Origin: an uncultured Dorea sp.
GTDB taxonomy: Bacteria > Bacillota > Clostridia > Lachnospirales > Lachnospiraceae
Assembly (NCBI GenBank): GCA_910586965.1
Contig: CAJUMF010000010.1
Span: 43,927-107,926, forward strand
Direction: 5' to 3'
DNA length: 64,000 bases
Under the pieces are notes generated by a model. It did not search any database, was not told the origin of the DNA, and was given only the letters and a program-made list of their open reading frames with translations. Positions 52,542 to 62,284 of the stretch are shown here, one piece after another (the stretch's first letter is position 1; every line of letters begins with the position of its first letter). A program made the position numbers and the translations under genes.

Positions 52542-53945
52542 TTATTCAGCGCCTTTTCCAATCCTCACCAGCTCAATTCCTTCCTCCTTTCCAAGGTTAC
52601 GCCCATACAGCTTTTGCGCCCCATTGTTCCAATGTTCATGGACGCCTAGATTCTGCACTGCCTTCCCGTTCCCGTCCTTGTAGGAAATGCCTGACGGCGC
52701 ATGGTTTACAAGCTCCGCCTCGTGCAGATAGTTCTCCGCATTGGAATTGTCCTTTAACATGCCGTTATTTTCCGTCACCGCAGGCTCGTTCATCAGGAAA
52801 TCCGCACCCACGGAATCAATCGCTACCGGGTCCTGCGACACAAACACACTTGATGTGTAATTCCCGAGAAATGGTTCCTGCCGCCATCTGGCATTCTCCC
52901 CGTCTATAGATGCACCCTCCGACGGCGCGCAGACAAGCGCATCCAGCATGTAAAGCACCGTCTTCCCGCCAAGCTCATCCTTCGCCATCAAATCCGTCAC
53001 CGGGCTGTAGATTCCCATCTCATTTCTCGTAAGCCATCCGTGCAGGTTTGCACCCTCCGGCGGGCGCATGGCATTGCCGTTGATAAAAGAGCCGAAATGA
53101 TTCTTTCCGCAGAGCGTGATACCGTAACTATGCCCCTTTAAGTTGGCAAGGTTTATCATATATTCTGCCTCCGTCACACAGGTCGGGAGGAAATTTTCTG
53201 CCCCGCCGAATTTCTCCGACCAGTCAATCCGGGCATTCCCGTCAGCCTGCCCGTTCCTCCTGTCCACGAACCGGACGCCTTTCAGCCTGCCCGCCGTACA
53301 CATCTCTGCCATATAATCAGGAAACAGGCGGGATACGTCATAAACCGTTATGTCCGAAGGCAAAACGCCGCCCTCCTCAACAAGAGACACCAGCAGCGCC
53401 TTTAACAGGACTGGATTCGTATAACTCATTTTCGTCTCCCCCGAGGTGTCGTCGTCAAATACGCCGGAACCATTGATATTCGCTTTAACGGCAATCTTTT
53501 CCCCGGCTTTATATCCGGCTCCTTCTTTTCCCCGCCTCTCATTGTGAGAGCGAAAAAGCACATCCCAGCCTTCCCCCGCATACTCACTGCCCCCAAGGGA
53601 TGCAATGCTGTCATTCACCATGCCCTGTATCAGCTTTTCATCAAAATTCTCTGTCCTCCACCAGTAGCCCTTTCCGTTCCATGCGATGGAATCCGGCTCA
53701 TACGCCCACACCACGCGCCCCGGCAATGCGCCGACGCCCTTCCCGTAAGGCTCATGCCAGGGGTATACGCCGTCATAAGGCATATCTTTGTCCTCTTCAT
53801 TCTGGAAAGACTTCGCGTCCTCATCCCCGGCAGGCATCTCCTCAGAACCTGAAATCTCCTTCTTGCCCGCATCTTCCTTCGCGCTGCACGCTGAAATCAT
53901 AAAAAACATCGCCGGCAGGCAGATGCTCCACAGCCATCTTTTCAT
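52542..53945 (-). CDS. DUF362-domain lipoprotein
   Basis: About 467 residues with a lipoprotein signal (LPAMFFMISACS, lipobox ISAC) and a DUF362 domain over most of the length (VAVKANINGSG, SYTNPVLLKALLVSLVEEGG, MINLANLKGHSYGITLCGKNHFGS, DPVAIDSVGADFLM). No ferredoxin Cys motifs are visible. The family function is unclear. The ATG at 53945 follows AAAGGAG. A LysR gene is divergent 143 bp away. Confidence 0.85.
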   Translation of the reverse strand: MKRWLWSICLPAMFFMISACSAKEDAGKKEISGSEEMPAGDEDAKSFQNEEDKDMPYDGVYPWHEPYGKGVGALPGRVVWAYEPDSIAWNGKGYWWRTENFDEKLIQGMVNDSIASLGGSEYAGEGWDVLFRSHNERRGKEGAGYKAGEKIAVKANINGSGVFDDDTSGETKMSYTNPVLLKALLVSLVEEGGVLPSDITVYDVSRLFPDYMAEMCTAGRLKGVRFVDRRNGQADGNARIDWSEKFGGAENFLPTCVTEAEYMINLANLKGHSYGITLCGKNHFGSFINGNAMRPPEGANLHGWLTRNEMGIYSPVTDLMAKDELGGKTVLYMLDALVCAPSEGASIDGENARWRQEPFLGNYTSSVFVSQDPVAIDSVGADFLMNEPAVTENNGMLKDNSNAENYLHEAELVNHAPSGISYKDGNGKAVQNLGVHEHWNNGAQKLYGRNLGKEEGIELVRIGKGAE

Positions 53946-54088
53946 TGGCAATTCTCCTTTCATTCTTTTCATTCACCATTTCCCTTACAATTTCCCTTGC
54001 CCTTTTCCCTCTATAAAGATACAATCATCTTAAAAGGATGCAGCCTGCATCTGTCAAAGGCTATCCGTCCAAAGAGAGGAGGTTTTCT

Positions 54089-54988
54089 ATGGAAATCCGT
54101 GTACTGCGCTATTTTTTAACAATCGCAAGGGAGGAGACCATCACCGGCGCCGCAAACCTTCTGCATATGACGCAGCCAACTCTGTCAAGGCAGATCAAAG
54201 AACTTGAAAAAGAGCTTGGCCAGCAGCTCCTTGTGAGAGGGAGCCACCGGGTCAGGCTGACCCCCGAGGGGATGTTGCTGCGTAAGCGCGCCGAGGAAAT
54301 CATCTCCATGGTAGATAAGACCGAGGCGGAATTTACTTCCCTGGAAGACACCGTAAGCGGCGACATCTACATCGGCGGCGGCGAGACCCGGGCGATAAAG
54401 CTGGTGGCGGAGGTCATGCGGGACATACAGAAAACTTATCCCTGCATCCACTACCACCTGTACAGCGGCAACTCCGAAGACGTAACAGAACGGCTGGACA
54501 AAGGACTTTTAGACTTTGGCATCCTGATCCAGCCGGCAGACATTTCCAAATATGATTATATCGGCATCCCCGCAAAGGATGTGTGGGGCGTCATCATGCG
54601 GAAAGACAGCCCTCTTGCTGAAAAACCCTTTATTACAAAAGAGGATCTGCAGCACCTCCCCCTCATCTGCTCCAGACAGGCGATGCAGCACGGGAGGACA
54701 GGGGCATTTGCAGAATGGTTTGGGGAAGATTTAGACAAGGCAGATGTAGTGACTACATTCAACCTTGTCTACAATGCGTCAATCATGGTCGATGCCGGAA
54801 TCGGATATGCCATCGCCATTGATAATCTAATCGATACCGCCGAGGCAAGCAGCCTTTGTTTCCGCCCTCTTAAGCCGCGCCTTGAGTCTGGGCTTGAGAT
54901 TGTCTGGAAAAAGCATCAGATATTTTCTCCTGCCGCCGCCCTGTTTCTGGAACGGCTGCAGGAAACTTTCGGCAAGGCATCTATTTGA
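54089..54988 (+). CDS. LysR-family transcriptional regulator
   Basis: The 299-residue protein has an N-terminal helix-turn-helix (FLTIAREETITGAANLLHMTQPTLSRQIKELEKELG) and a LysR effector domain. The ATG at 54089 follows GAGGAGG. It is divergent from the DUF362 gene and overlaps the end of the convergent hydrolase gene by 8 bp. It may regulate either. Confidence 0.93.
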   Translation: MEIRVLRYFLTIAREETITGAANLLHMTQPTLSRQIKELEKELGQQLLVRGSHRVRLTPEGMLLRKRAEEIISMVDKTEAEFTSLEDTVSGDIYIGGGETRAIKLVAEVMRDIQKTYPCIHYHLYSGNSEDVTERLDKGLLDFGILIQPADISKYDYIGIPAKDVWGVIMRKDSPLAEKPFITKEDLQHLPLICSRQAMQHGRTGAFAEWFGEDLDKADVVTTFNLVYNASIMVDAGIGYAIAIDNLIDTAEASSLCFRPLKPRLESGLEIVWKKHQIFSPAAALFLERLQETFGKASI

Positions 54989-55970
54989 GATTCTCCCGGA
55001 AAAACTCCGCCATCTTCTCAAACGGTATGATATCCGTCCGGTCATAAAGATCCGTGTGGACCGCCCCCGGGATGAGCAGCAGATCCTTGTTATCTCCCTT
55101 AAGATTCTTGTAGGCATCCCTGCTGAAATAGCAGGAGTGCGCCTTCTCACCGTGGATTAGGAGCACCGCGCTGCGGATTTCACTGCTGTACTGAAGAATC
55201 GGCATATTTAAAAATGAGAGCGATGAGGTCACATTCCATCCGCCGTTGGAATTCAGGGAACGGCTGTGATACCCGCGGGAGGTCTTATAATAGTCAAAGT
55301 AATCCTTTACGAAAAACGGTGCATCCTCCGGCAATTCATCCGCCACGCCGCCGGCCAGCTTATACTCCCCGTTCCGGTAATCCTCGGTTCTCTGGGCGTT
55401 CATGGCTCTTCGCTTTTCATAGCGGGCATCCTCGCTGTCCTCCGCATCGAAATATCCCTTCGCCGTGACACGGGTCATATCGTACATGGTAGAAGATACA
55501 GTTGCCTTAATCCTTGTGTCAATCGCCGCCGCATTGAGCGCCATGCCGCCCCATCCGCAGATTCCGATTATGCCAATCCGCTCCGGGTCAACATTAGCCT
55601 GGACAGACAGGAAATCAACCGCCGCCTGATAGTCCTCCGTGTTGATGTCCGGCGATGCCACATACCTTGGGCTCCCGCCGCTCTCCCCCGTAAAGGACGG
55701 ATCAAATGCCATCGTGAGGAACCCAAGCTCTGCCATTGTCTGGGCGTAAAGTCCTGCCGCCTGCTCCTTTACCGCACCGAACGGTCCGCAGACCGCAATC
55801 GCCGGGAACTTCCCTCCCCCGTCTTTCCCCTCCCCATCCGCAGGCTCATATAAATCCGCCGCCAGCGTGATTCCGTATCGGTTGCGGAACGTAACCTTCC
55901 TGTGGTCTACCTTCCCGCTTTTTGCAAATGTCTTATCCCATTCCTGTGTCAGATTCAGCTTTTCTTCCAT
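54981..55970 (-). CDS. Alpha/beta hydrolase (dienelactone hydrolase-like)
   Basis: The 329-residue protein has an alpha/beta hydrolase fold. The nucleophile elbow region IGIIGICGWGGMAL suggests Cys in the nucleophile position (G-x-C-x-G), as in dienelactone hydrolases. The acid/His region is near LLLIPGAVHTDLYDR. The ATG at 55970 follows CAGGAGGG. It resembles proteins annotated as alpha/beta hydrolases of the YcjY type. Substrate unknown. Confidence 0.82.
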   Translation of the reverse strand: MEEKLNLTQEWDKTFAKSGKVDHRKVTFRNRYGITLAADLYEPADGEGKDGGGKFPAIAVCGPFGAVKEQAAGLYAQTMAELGFLTMAFDPSFTGESGGSPRYVASPDINTEDYQAAVDFLSVQANVDPERIGIIGICGWGGMALNAAAIDTRIKATVSSTMYDMTRVTAKGYFDAEDSEDARYEKRRAMNAQRTEDYRNGEYKLAGGVADELPEDAPFFVKDYFDYYKTSRGYHSRSLNSNGGWNVTSSLSFLNMPILQYSSEIRSAVLLIHGEKAHSCYFSRDAYKNLKGDNKDLLLIPGAVHTDLYDRTDIIPFEKMAEFFRENLK

Positions 55971-56171
55971 CTTAACCCTCCTGAACATCCTATAATTCAT
56001 TAATATAAACTATATTCGTATTTGTTGGGTTCATTATAACCGCTGAACATTGGTATGTCTAATGCTTATATTTTATATCATGATATTCGCATCAGGCATA
56101 TCACAAAAAACAGACCTAACTGACCCGGGTCAATGCCTGTTGCTCCTCCTTCCAGAAATGTATCCTTACAA

Positions 56172-56732
56172 CTACATCGGTTTCAGATTTTTATTCAGCC
56201 TGTCCACCATCCAGGCAACCCGCCTTTCCCGCCCGGCGTCCGTCTTCGCGTCAAAATACGCCCGGGTGTAGGTCTTTTTTACTGACAGAGACATTGCCTG
56301 GAAATTTGTGAAAGCCGGTTCATGGCCTTTTAGTATCTCTGACACACAGGCAATCTGCTCCTCTGTGATTCCCGCAGGTTTCGCCGCATCCCACTGCCCG
56401 TTTTCTTTGGCCTCCTCTATCTTCCTTCTCCCGAAATCTGTCATAATCCCTCGTTCTTCCAGGCTTTTTACCAGTTCCTTATTCTTCTGCGACCACTTGC
56501 TTTTCTCCCTGCGCTTAGAAAAATATTTCTTATAAGACTTATCATCAATGCTCTTCATCTGCCCGTCAATCCACCCAAAGCAGAGAGCCTCCTCAAGAGC
56601 CTCCCCCGCTTTTACTGTTTTCGGCCCGCCCGCTTTGCCAAATAAAAGCCAGACGCCGTCATCTGACAGGCAATTTACTTCAAGCCATTTTCTGAATTCC
56701 TCTCTGTCAGCAAATTCCATAATATCATCCAT
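56172..56732 (-). CDS. YdeI/OmpD-associated family protein
   Basis: The 186-residue protein shows LEEALCFGWIDGQMKSIDDKSYKKYFSKRREKSKWSQKNKELVKSLEERG, typical of the YdeI family. Some members are reported to affect bacteriocin or stress tolerance; the biochemical role is unknown. GGGAGGAG precedes the ATG. Confidence 0.85.
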   Translation of the reverse strand: MDDIMEFADREEFRKWLEVNCLSDDGVWLLFGKAGGPKTVKAGEALEEALCFGWIDGQMKSIDDKSYKKYFSKRREKSKWSQKNKELVKSLEERGIMTDFGRRKIEEAKENGQWDAAKPAGITEEQIACVSEILKGHEPAFTNFQAMSLSVKKTYTRAYFDAKTDAGRERRVAWMVDRLNKNLKPM

Positions 56733-56788
56733 AACGCACTCCTCCCATCCTTCCGGTGTATCTCACACCAATGTCTGCACAGTATATC

Positions 56789-56840
56789 CTGCGCTAATAC
56801 CTACGTAATGCATCTTGCACTAATACCTACGCAGCGTATC
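56789..56840. repeat. Two imperfect 26-bp tandem repeats at the greA 3' end
   Basis: Both units (56789-56814 and 56815-56840) contain CTAATACCTACG. The greA stop codon lies at the start of the second unit on the minus strand, so the first copy is downstream duplicated DNA. Confidence 0.7.
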
Positions 56841-57323
56841 CTGCGAATCATCCGTAGTCTTCACGATTTCCTTGATCACCACATAGTAGCCGTTGTCCCC
56901 ATTTGTCTTCACAAGCACTCTGTCTCCGGCTTTATGCCCCCGTATTGCTTTTCCCATAGGAGACTCTATGCTGATAAGCCCTTGCATGGAATTTCCCCGG
57001 ACGCTTGTCACCAAACGATAAGTCTCTGTCTCATCATCCTCCTCAAAATACACCGTCACCGTATTATTAATGCCGACCTCGTCATCTTTCGAATCGTCAG
57101 ACACAATCCGCGCATGTTTCAGCATTTTTTCCAGATAGCGGATGCGGCTCTCATTGCGGTTCTTGTCCTGCTTTGCCGCCTTGTACTCAAAATTCTCGCT
57201 TAAGTCGCCCTGCGCCCTTGCCTCCTTCACAGCCTCAAGCTCCCGCTTTCGGACTACAAGCTTGCGGTACTCAATCTCTTCTTTTATCTTCTCCACATCG
57301 CTTTTAGTAAGCTGCTCTCCCAT
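56820..57323 (-). CDS. greA: GreA-type transcription elongation factor
   Basis: The 167-residue protein has an N-terminal coiled coil (about 1-75, with the ARAQGDLSENFEYKAAKQDKNRNESRI tip region carrying the acidic Asp/Glu pair) and a C-terminal FKBP-like domain (SPMGKAIRGHKAGDRVLV). GreA stimulates RNA cleavage by stalled RNA polymerase. It is slightly longer than E. coli GreA (158). The ATG at 57323 is preferred over an upstream open frame. A GreB-like paralogue cannot be excluded. Confidence 0.88.
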   Translation of the reverse strand: MGEQLTKSDVEKIKEEIEYRKLVVRKRELEAVKEARAQGDLSENFEYKAAKQDKNRNESRIRYLEKMLKHARIVSDDSKDDEVGINNTVTVYFEEDDETETYRLVTSVRGNSMQGLISIESPMGKAIRGHKAGDRVLVKTNGDNGYYVVIKEIVKTTDDSQDTLRRY

Positions 57324-57409
57324 GATCGCCCTATACCTCCCCTTGCAAATAAATTCATGCCTATATATTAACACAAATATACCTGCCGAAAAAGCAAAGA
57401 ATTGATTTA

Positions 57410-57438
57410 TTGAAATTCCCGGGTTTCAGAGCTATAAT
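57410..57438 (+). promoter_or_regulatory. Sigma-70-type promoter of the AraC gene
   Basis: TTGAAA (57410-57415) and TATAAT (57433-57438) are separated by exactly 17 bp. The ATG of the AraC gene follows at 57487 with AAAGGAG upstream. Confidence 0.75.
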
Positions 57439-57486
57439 AAAACAGAAAATCGTGATTTTATATCTGTCATTTTAAAGGAGAAATCT

Positions 57487-58425
57487 ATGCAGCCCCATTT
57501 ACCCACATTAAAAGAAGTCTGCCTCCACGGTACAAAGTCCTTTCCCTGCGCCTTCTATCAGACACGCCGCGCCGGAAAGGGAACCCTCGTCAAACACCAC
57601 TGGCATGACGAAGTCGAGATTCTTTACTTTTCAGGCGGCGATTTCCGTCTGGAAATTAACATGGAACACTTTTTTATCCACTCAGAAGCATTATATTTTA
57701 TCAACCCCGGGGAGCTGCACAGCATTTCCACAGAAAATGCAAAAAGTTCCGGGGAGGATGCTATCGTCTTTTCCCCAGGCATCCTCAATTTTGATTCCTA
57801 TGATGCCGCCCAGACGCAGCTTATCCAGCCCATACAAAATGGAATGCTTTTGTTTCCCCGCAGCCTTATGCCGGGACACGAAGCATTTATTCCGGTTCGG
57901 GACGCATTTTTAGAAACCGTGCACTCCTTCGGATTCCCGTCAGGCGAAGCACTTCCGCCAATAAACGGCGCGGTTACAGACAACTTGACAAGTCAGCTAT
58001 TTATCAAATCTTCTCTTCTGCGCATCCTGGCACTTCTTTCGGGCAGCAGGCTTTTTACGCCCACGGAAAAAAACTATGATAAACGTGTAGAAGAACTCAA
58101 GACTATCCTTACATACATCAAAGAAAATTATAAAGAAAAAATATACATCCACGATCTGGCGGAACAAGTAAATATGAATGCCCAGTATTTCTGCCGTTTC
58201 TTTAAAAAATCTATTGGACGCTCTCCCATGGAATATATCAATGATTACCGCCTTAAACAGTCCATAAAGCTCCTTGAAGAAACAGACCTTGCTGTCACAG
58301 AGGTATGTCTGGAATGCGGGTATAATAATTTAGGAAATTTTATGCGGGCATTTAAAAACTATACCGGCACTACTCCGCTGAAATATCGCAGACAATCCCA
58401 ATACAATAAAGTCAATATTTCGTAA
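57487..58425 (+). CDS. AraC-family transcriptional regulator
   Basis: The 312-residue protein has an N-terminal cupin-like effector domain (HHWHDEVEILYFSGGDFRLEIN) and two C-terminal AraC helix-turn-helices (about 205-305; IHDLAEQVNMNAQYFCRFFKKSIGRSPMEYINDYRL, VTEVCLECGYNNLGNFMRAFKNYTGTTP). It is immediately upstream of two GH13 genes and probably activates them in response to a maltose- or isomaltose-type sugar. Confidence 0.93.
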   Translation: MQPHLPTLKEVCLHGTKSFPCAFYQTRRAGKGTLVKHHWHDEVEILYFSGGDFRLEINMEHFFIHSEALYFINPGELHSISTENAKSSGEDAIVFSPGILNFDSYDAAQTQLIQPIQNGMLLFPRSLMPGHEAFIPVRDAFLETVHSFGFPSGEALPPINGAVTDNLTSQLFIKSSLLRILALLSGSRLFTPTEKNYDKRVEELKTILTYIKENYKEKIYIHDLAEQVNMNAQYFCRFFKKSIGRSPMEYINDYRLKQSIKLLEETDLAVTEVCLECGYNNLGNFMRAFKNYTGTTPLKYRRQSQYNKVNIS

Positions 58426-58504
58426 TTTTTAATCAGAGAAATATAAGACATCAAAGCCTCCGGCCGCTATAATGATAGATAAGATAAGATTCGGAGGTAC
58501 AATT

Positions 58505-60181
58505 ATGGCAAATAATATAACAAAAAAATGGTGGCACGACAAAGTAGCATATCAGATCTATCCCAAAAGCTTTTATGATTCCAATGGAGACGGCATCGGC
58601 GATCTGCCCGGTATCATAGACAAGCTGGATTATCTGAAAGACCTGGGAATAGACATTATTTGGCTCTCTCCCTGCTACTGCTCCCCCTTGGCCGATGAGG
58701 GCTATGATATCTCAGACTATTACAACATCGATCCGCGCTTCGGCACAATGGCAGACATGGATCAATTAATCGACGAAGCAAAAAAGCGGGATATGTACAT
58801 CCTGATGGATCTGGTAGTCAACCACTGCTCCGACGAGCATGAATGGTTTAAAAAAGCCTGTGAAGACCCGGAAGGGAAATACGGCAGCTTCTTCTACCTG
58901 AGAAACAAAACGGACGGGGAACTTCCCACCAACTGGCGCTCTTATTTCGGAGGTCCGGTCTGGGATGACCTGCCCGGAACTGACAAACAATATCTGCATG
59001 TGTTCCACAAAAAGCAGCCGGATCTCAACTGGGAAAATCCTGAGCTTCGCGAAGAAGTCTATAAGAATATTAACTGGTGGCTGGATAAAGGTTTGGCGGG
59101 CTTTCGCATTGACGCTATTATCAATATCAAGAAAGCGCTTCCGCTTCGCAGTTATGAACCCGACAGGGATGACGGACTGTGCAACATCCATAAGATGCTC
59201 AAAGATGCCAAAGGAATCGGAGAATTCTTAGGCGAGATGCGCGACCATACATTTAAAAAATACGATGCATTCTCCGTCGGGGAGGTCTTTAATGAAAAAC
59301 CGGAAGAAATCCCTGATTTTATCGGAGAGAATGGCTACTTTTCCAGTATGTTCGACTTTAATGAGACTGTGTTCGGCTCCAGCGAAAAGGGTTGGTACGA
59401 TGCCAAACCCATCACACCAGATGATTATAAAAGATGCTGCTTTGAGTCCCAGGCTAAGATCGGCGATATCGGTTTCCTCTCCAATATCATTGAGAATCAT
59501 GATGAGCCGCGAGGCGTCAGCCGTTACATCCCGGAAGGGGAATGTTCCCCCCAGAGCAAAAAGCTTCTGGCAGCGCTGAATTTTATGCTGCGGGGGCTGC
59601 CCTTTATCTATCAGGGGCAGGAACTTGGGATGGAAAATGTTCCGTTTTCTTCTATTGATGAAATCGATGACATCAGCACGCTGGACGAATATCAGGTTGC
59701 ATTAAAAGCAGGACTTTCACCGGATGATGCCCTGAATGCAGTAGCAAAGTACAGTCGGGATAATGCCAGAACTCCGATGCAGTGGTCAGATGGTGCAAAT
59801 GCCGGATTTACCACTGGAACTCCATGGCTTAAGGTAAATCCTAACTTTGTTTCAATCAATGCCGCCGCGCAGAAAGACGACCCGAATTCCGTAAAAAACT
59901 TTTACAAAAAGCTGATTGCCTTAAGAAAAAATCCCGAATATAAGGAAACCGTCGTATATGGCTCCCTTGAACCAATCTGGGAAGACGTACACAATCTGAT
60001 GGCGTACTACCGCAAAGGAGCCAAAACCCTTCTTGTTATCGGGAACTATCAGATGGACATCCAAACAGTTACTCTCCCATCCTCATATAAGCGTGTACTT
60101 GTAAATAATTACGCTGACATTGCAGAGAACGGGCAGACAATTTCTTTGAATGCATATCAGGTGCTCATTTTGGAAATGTAA
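58505..60181 (+). CDS. GH13 alpha-glucosidase (oligo-1,6-glucosidase-like) 1
   Basis: The 558-residue GH13 enzyme has the catalytic Asp in GFRIDAI, the acid Glu in SVGEVFNEK and the transition-state Asp in IENHDEPR. The N-terminus KWWHDKVAYQIYPKSFYDSNGDGIGDLPGI is typical of oligo-1,6-glucosidase / trehalose-6-phosphate hydrolase-like enzymes. No signal peptide is present, so it acts in the cytoplasm on imported oligosaccharides. The start at 58505 follows CGGAGGTAC. Confidence 0.92.
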   Translation: MANNITKKWWHDKVAYQIYPKSFYDSNGDGIGDLPGIIDKLDYLKDLGIDIIWLSPCYCSPLADEGYDISDYYNIDPRFGTMADMDQLIDEAKKRDMYILMDLVVNHCSDEHEWFKKACEDPEGKYGSFFYLRNKTDGELPTNWRSYFGGPVWDDLPGTDKQYLHVFHKKQPDLNWENPELREEVYKNINWWLDKGLAGFRIDAIINIKKALPLRSYEPDRDDGLCNIHKMLKDAKGIGEFLGEMRDHTFKKYDAFSVGEVFNEKPEEIPDFIGENGYFSSMFDFNETVFGSSEKGWYDAKPITPDDYKRCCFESQAKIGDIGFLSNIIENHDEPRGVSRYIPEGECSPQSKKLLAALNFMLRGLPFIYQGQELGMENVPFSSIDEIDDISTLDEYQVALKAGLSPDDALNAVAKYSRDNARTPMQWSDGANAGFTTGTPWLKVNPNFVSINAAAQKDDPNSVKNFYKKLIALRKNPEYKETVVYGSLEPIWEDVHNLMAYYRKGAKTLLVIGNYQMDIQTVTLPSSYKRVLVNNYADIAENGQTISLNAYQVLILEM

Positions 60182-60245
60182 TTTCCGGCGGCACTTTTCC
60201 CGGCTGCAGCTTCACAATATATTAACAGAAAGGAAACAAACGAAA

Positions 60246-61913
60246 ATGAAAAAAACATGGTGGAAAGAGGCGGTGATCTACCAGATCTACCCCCGCAGTT
60301 TTATGGACAGCAATGGAGACGGCATCGGTGATCTAAAGGGGATCACAGGCAAACTGGATTATCTTAAATATCTGGGAATCGATGTAATATGGCTTTCCCC
60401 GGTATACAAGTCGCCCAACGACGACAACGGATACGACATCAGCGATTATCAGGCGATCATGGATGAATTCGGGACTATGGAGGATTTTGACGAGTTGCTG
60501 AATGAAGCACACAAACGAGGGATCCGTATCGTTATGGACCTTGTCGTCAACCACACTTCTGATGAGCACAAATGGTTTATGGAAAGCCGCAGTTCAAAAG
60601 ACAACTCTTATCGAAATTACTATATATGGCGTGAGGGAAAAGATAGCAAGACTCCGCCCAACAACTGGGGTTCCTGTTTTGGAGGCTCTGCATGGCAGTA
60701 CGATGGACACACAGACATGTATTATCTTCATCTGTTTTCTAAAAAGCAGCCGGATCTTAACTGGAACAACCCGAAAGTCCGCAAAAGCGTTTTTGACATG
60801 ATGACCTGGTGGTGTGATAAAGGCATTGACGGATTCCGTATGGACGTCATCAGTATGATTTCCAAGACAGACGATATGCCTGATGGAAAAGTGACAGATT
60901 TTTACGGAGATTTTGCTCCTTACACTGTAAACGGACCAAATGTCCACAGGTTTCTCCGAGAAATGAATGAAAAAGTATTGTCAAAATACGATATTATGAC
61001 TGTCGGCGAGACACCCGGTGTTACTACTGAGCTTGCAAAACAATATGCAGGCGAAGATACCAAAGAGCTTAATATGGTATTCCAGTTTGAACTTGTGGAT
61101 ACTCCGGGAAAATACGGCAAATGGACCGACGAGAAACTCCCTCTCACAGATCTGAAAAAGATCATGACCCGCTGGCAGACAGAATTATACGGCGAAGCCT
61201 GGAACAGTCTGTTCTGGGATAATCATGACCAGCCGCGAGCTATCTCAAGGTTCGGAGACGACAGTCCTAAATACCGTGAAATCTCGGCAAAGATGCTGGC
61301 AACCTGTCTGCATATGATGCAGGGAACGCCTTATATCTATCAGGGCGAAGAACTTGGCATGACAAACTTCCCCTTTAAGAGCCCCGAAGATTTCCGCGAC
61401 ATCGAGAGCATCAATGCCTACAATGAATGGTGCAAAAGCGGCAATGTTTCCCACGAATCTTTCTGGCCCTGCCTTCTTTTTAAGAGCCGGGATAATGCCA
61501 GAACGCCAATGCAATGGGACGATACCCCGCAAGGCGGATTCACCACCGGAACACCGTGGATTGCTGTAAATCCAAACTATAAGGAAATCAATGCAAAAGA
61601 AGAAGCATCAAACCTTGATTCCGTATTCCACTATTACAAAAAGCTGATTGTCTTAAGAAAACAGAATCCAGTCATTGTATACGGTAAGTATGAGCTGCTC
61701 TTAGCCGACAGCAATGAACTCTATGTATACACCCGTACTCTGGAGACCGAAAAATTACTCGTTGTATGCAACTTCTCCGCCCGGGAAATAAGCTTTGATG
61801 TCCCCGATGAATTTATCGGAAGCCCTTGTCTGATCGCCAATATTGAAAACGATTACACCAAGAGCAGCATTATATTAAAGCCTTATGAAGCATTTGTACT
61901 GCTCAGCAAATAA
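60246..61913 (+). CDS. GH13 alpha-glucosidase (oligo-1,6-glucosidase-like) 2
   Basis: The 555-residue paralogue of the preceding gene has catalytic Asp in GFRMDVI, Glu in TVGETPGV and Asp in WDNHDQPR. At the residue after the acid Glu and in the loop before domain C it differs from copy 1 (GETPG versus GEVFN), which suggests a different linkage preference. It lacks a signal peptide. The ATG at 60246 follows AGAAAGGAAAC, 64 bp after copy 1. Confidence 0.92.
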   Translation: MKKTWWKEAVIYQIYPRSFMDSNGDGIGDLKGITGKLDYLKYLGIDVIWLSPVYKSPNDDNGYDISDYQAIMDEFGTMEDFDELLNEAHKRGIRIVMDLVVNHTSDEHKWFMESRSSKDNSYRNYYIWREGKDSKTPPNNWGSCFGGSAWQYDGHTDMYYLHLFSKKQPDLNWNNPKVRKSVFDMMTWWCDKGIDGFRMDVISMISKTDDMPDGKVTDFYGDFAPYTVNGPNVHRFLREMNEKVLSKYDIMTVGETPGVTTELAKQYAGEDTKELNMVFQFELVDTPGKYGKWTDEKLPLTDLKKIMTRWQTELYGEAWNSLFWDNHDQPRAISRFGDDSPKYREISAKMLATCLHMMQGTPYIYQGEELGMTNFPFKSPEDFRDIESINAYNEWCKSGNVSHESFWPCLLFKSRDNARTPMQWDDTPQGGFTTGTPWIAVNPNYKEINAKEEASNLDSVFHYYKKLIVLRKQNPVIVYGKYELLLADSNELYVYTRTLETEKLLVVCNFSAREISFDVPDEFIGSPCLIANIENDYTKSSIILKPYEAFVLLSK

Positions 61914-61958
61914 ACATTGATTATATTTTGATTATTCGTGATAATTTTTGAAAAACAC

Positions 61959-61987
61959 TTGCATGTTGTCAATATTTGATATATAAT
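61959..61987 (+). promoter_or_regulatory. Promoter of the cobalamin-riboswitch transcript
   Basis: TTGCAT (61959-61964) and TATAAT (61982-61987) with a 17-bp spacer precede the riboswitch. Confidence 0.7.
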
Positions 61988-62007
61988 CTGCTGGAATTTA
62001 TAAACAT

Positions 62008-62244
62008 AACACATACAGGCAGTGGGAATCAGGTGAAATTCCTGAGCGATGAGGTCACTGTGTGGGCTATGCCTAAAGCCAGATTACCTGTCCGTATGCA
62101 GAATGGGGCTTCCATACCAAAGCGAAACATTCTACTAATATCCTCTGTCAGCAAAGATTTACATGAGCTTATAACATGTATATCTTCGTTTGTCATTGTG
62201 TATGTGTAAGATGAAGTTCGCCTCAAAAGGAGGCGGACTTTTTT
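62008..62244 (+). promoter_or_regulatory. Cobalamin riboswitch with intrinsic terminator
   Basis: The aptamer core GGGAATCAGGTGAAATTCC near 62024-62042 is followed by GAGC, GTCACTGT, AAAGCCAGATTACCTG and a closing arm. These are the conserved blocks of B12 riboswitches. A terminator stem (AGTTCGCCTC with GAGGCGGACT, 62215-62239, then T run) lies just before the DUF4430 gene. Transcription should stop when B12 is plentiful. The exact class (AdoCbl or MeCbl) is not determined here. Confidence 0.88.
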
Positions 62245-62284
62245 GTTCCCTTGAAACCAAACAACAAAAGAAAGGAATTCAAAA

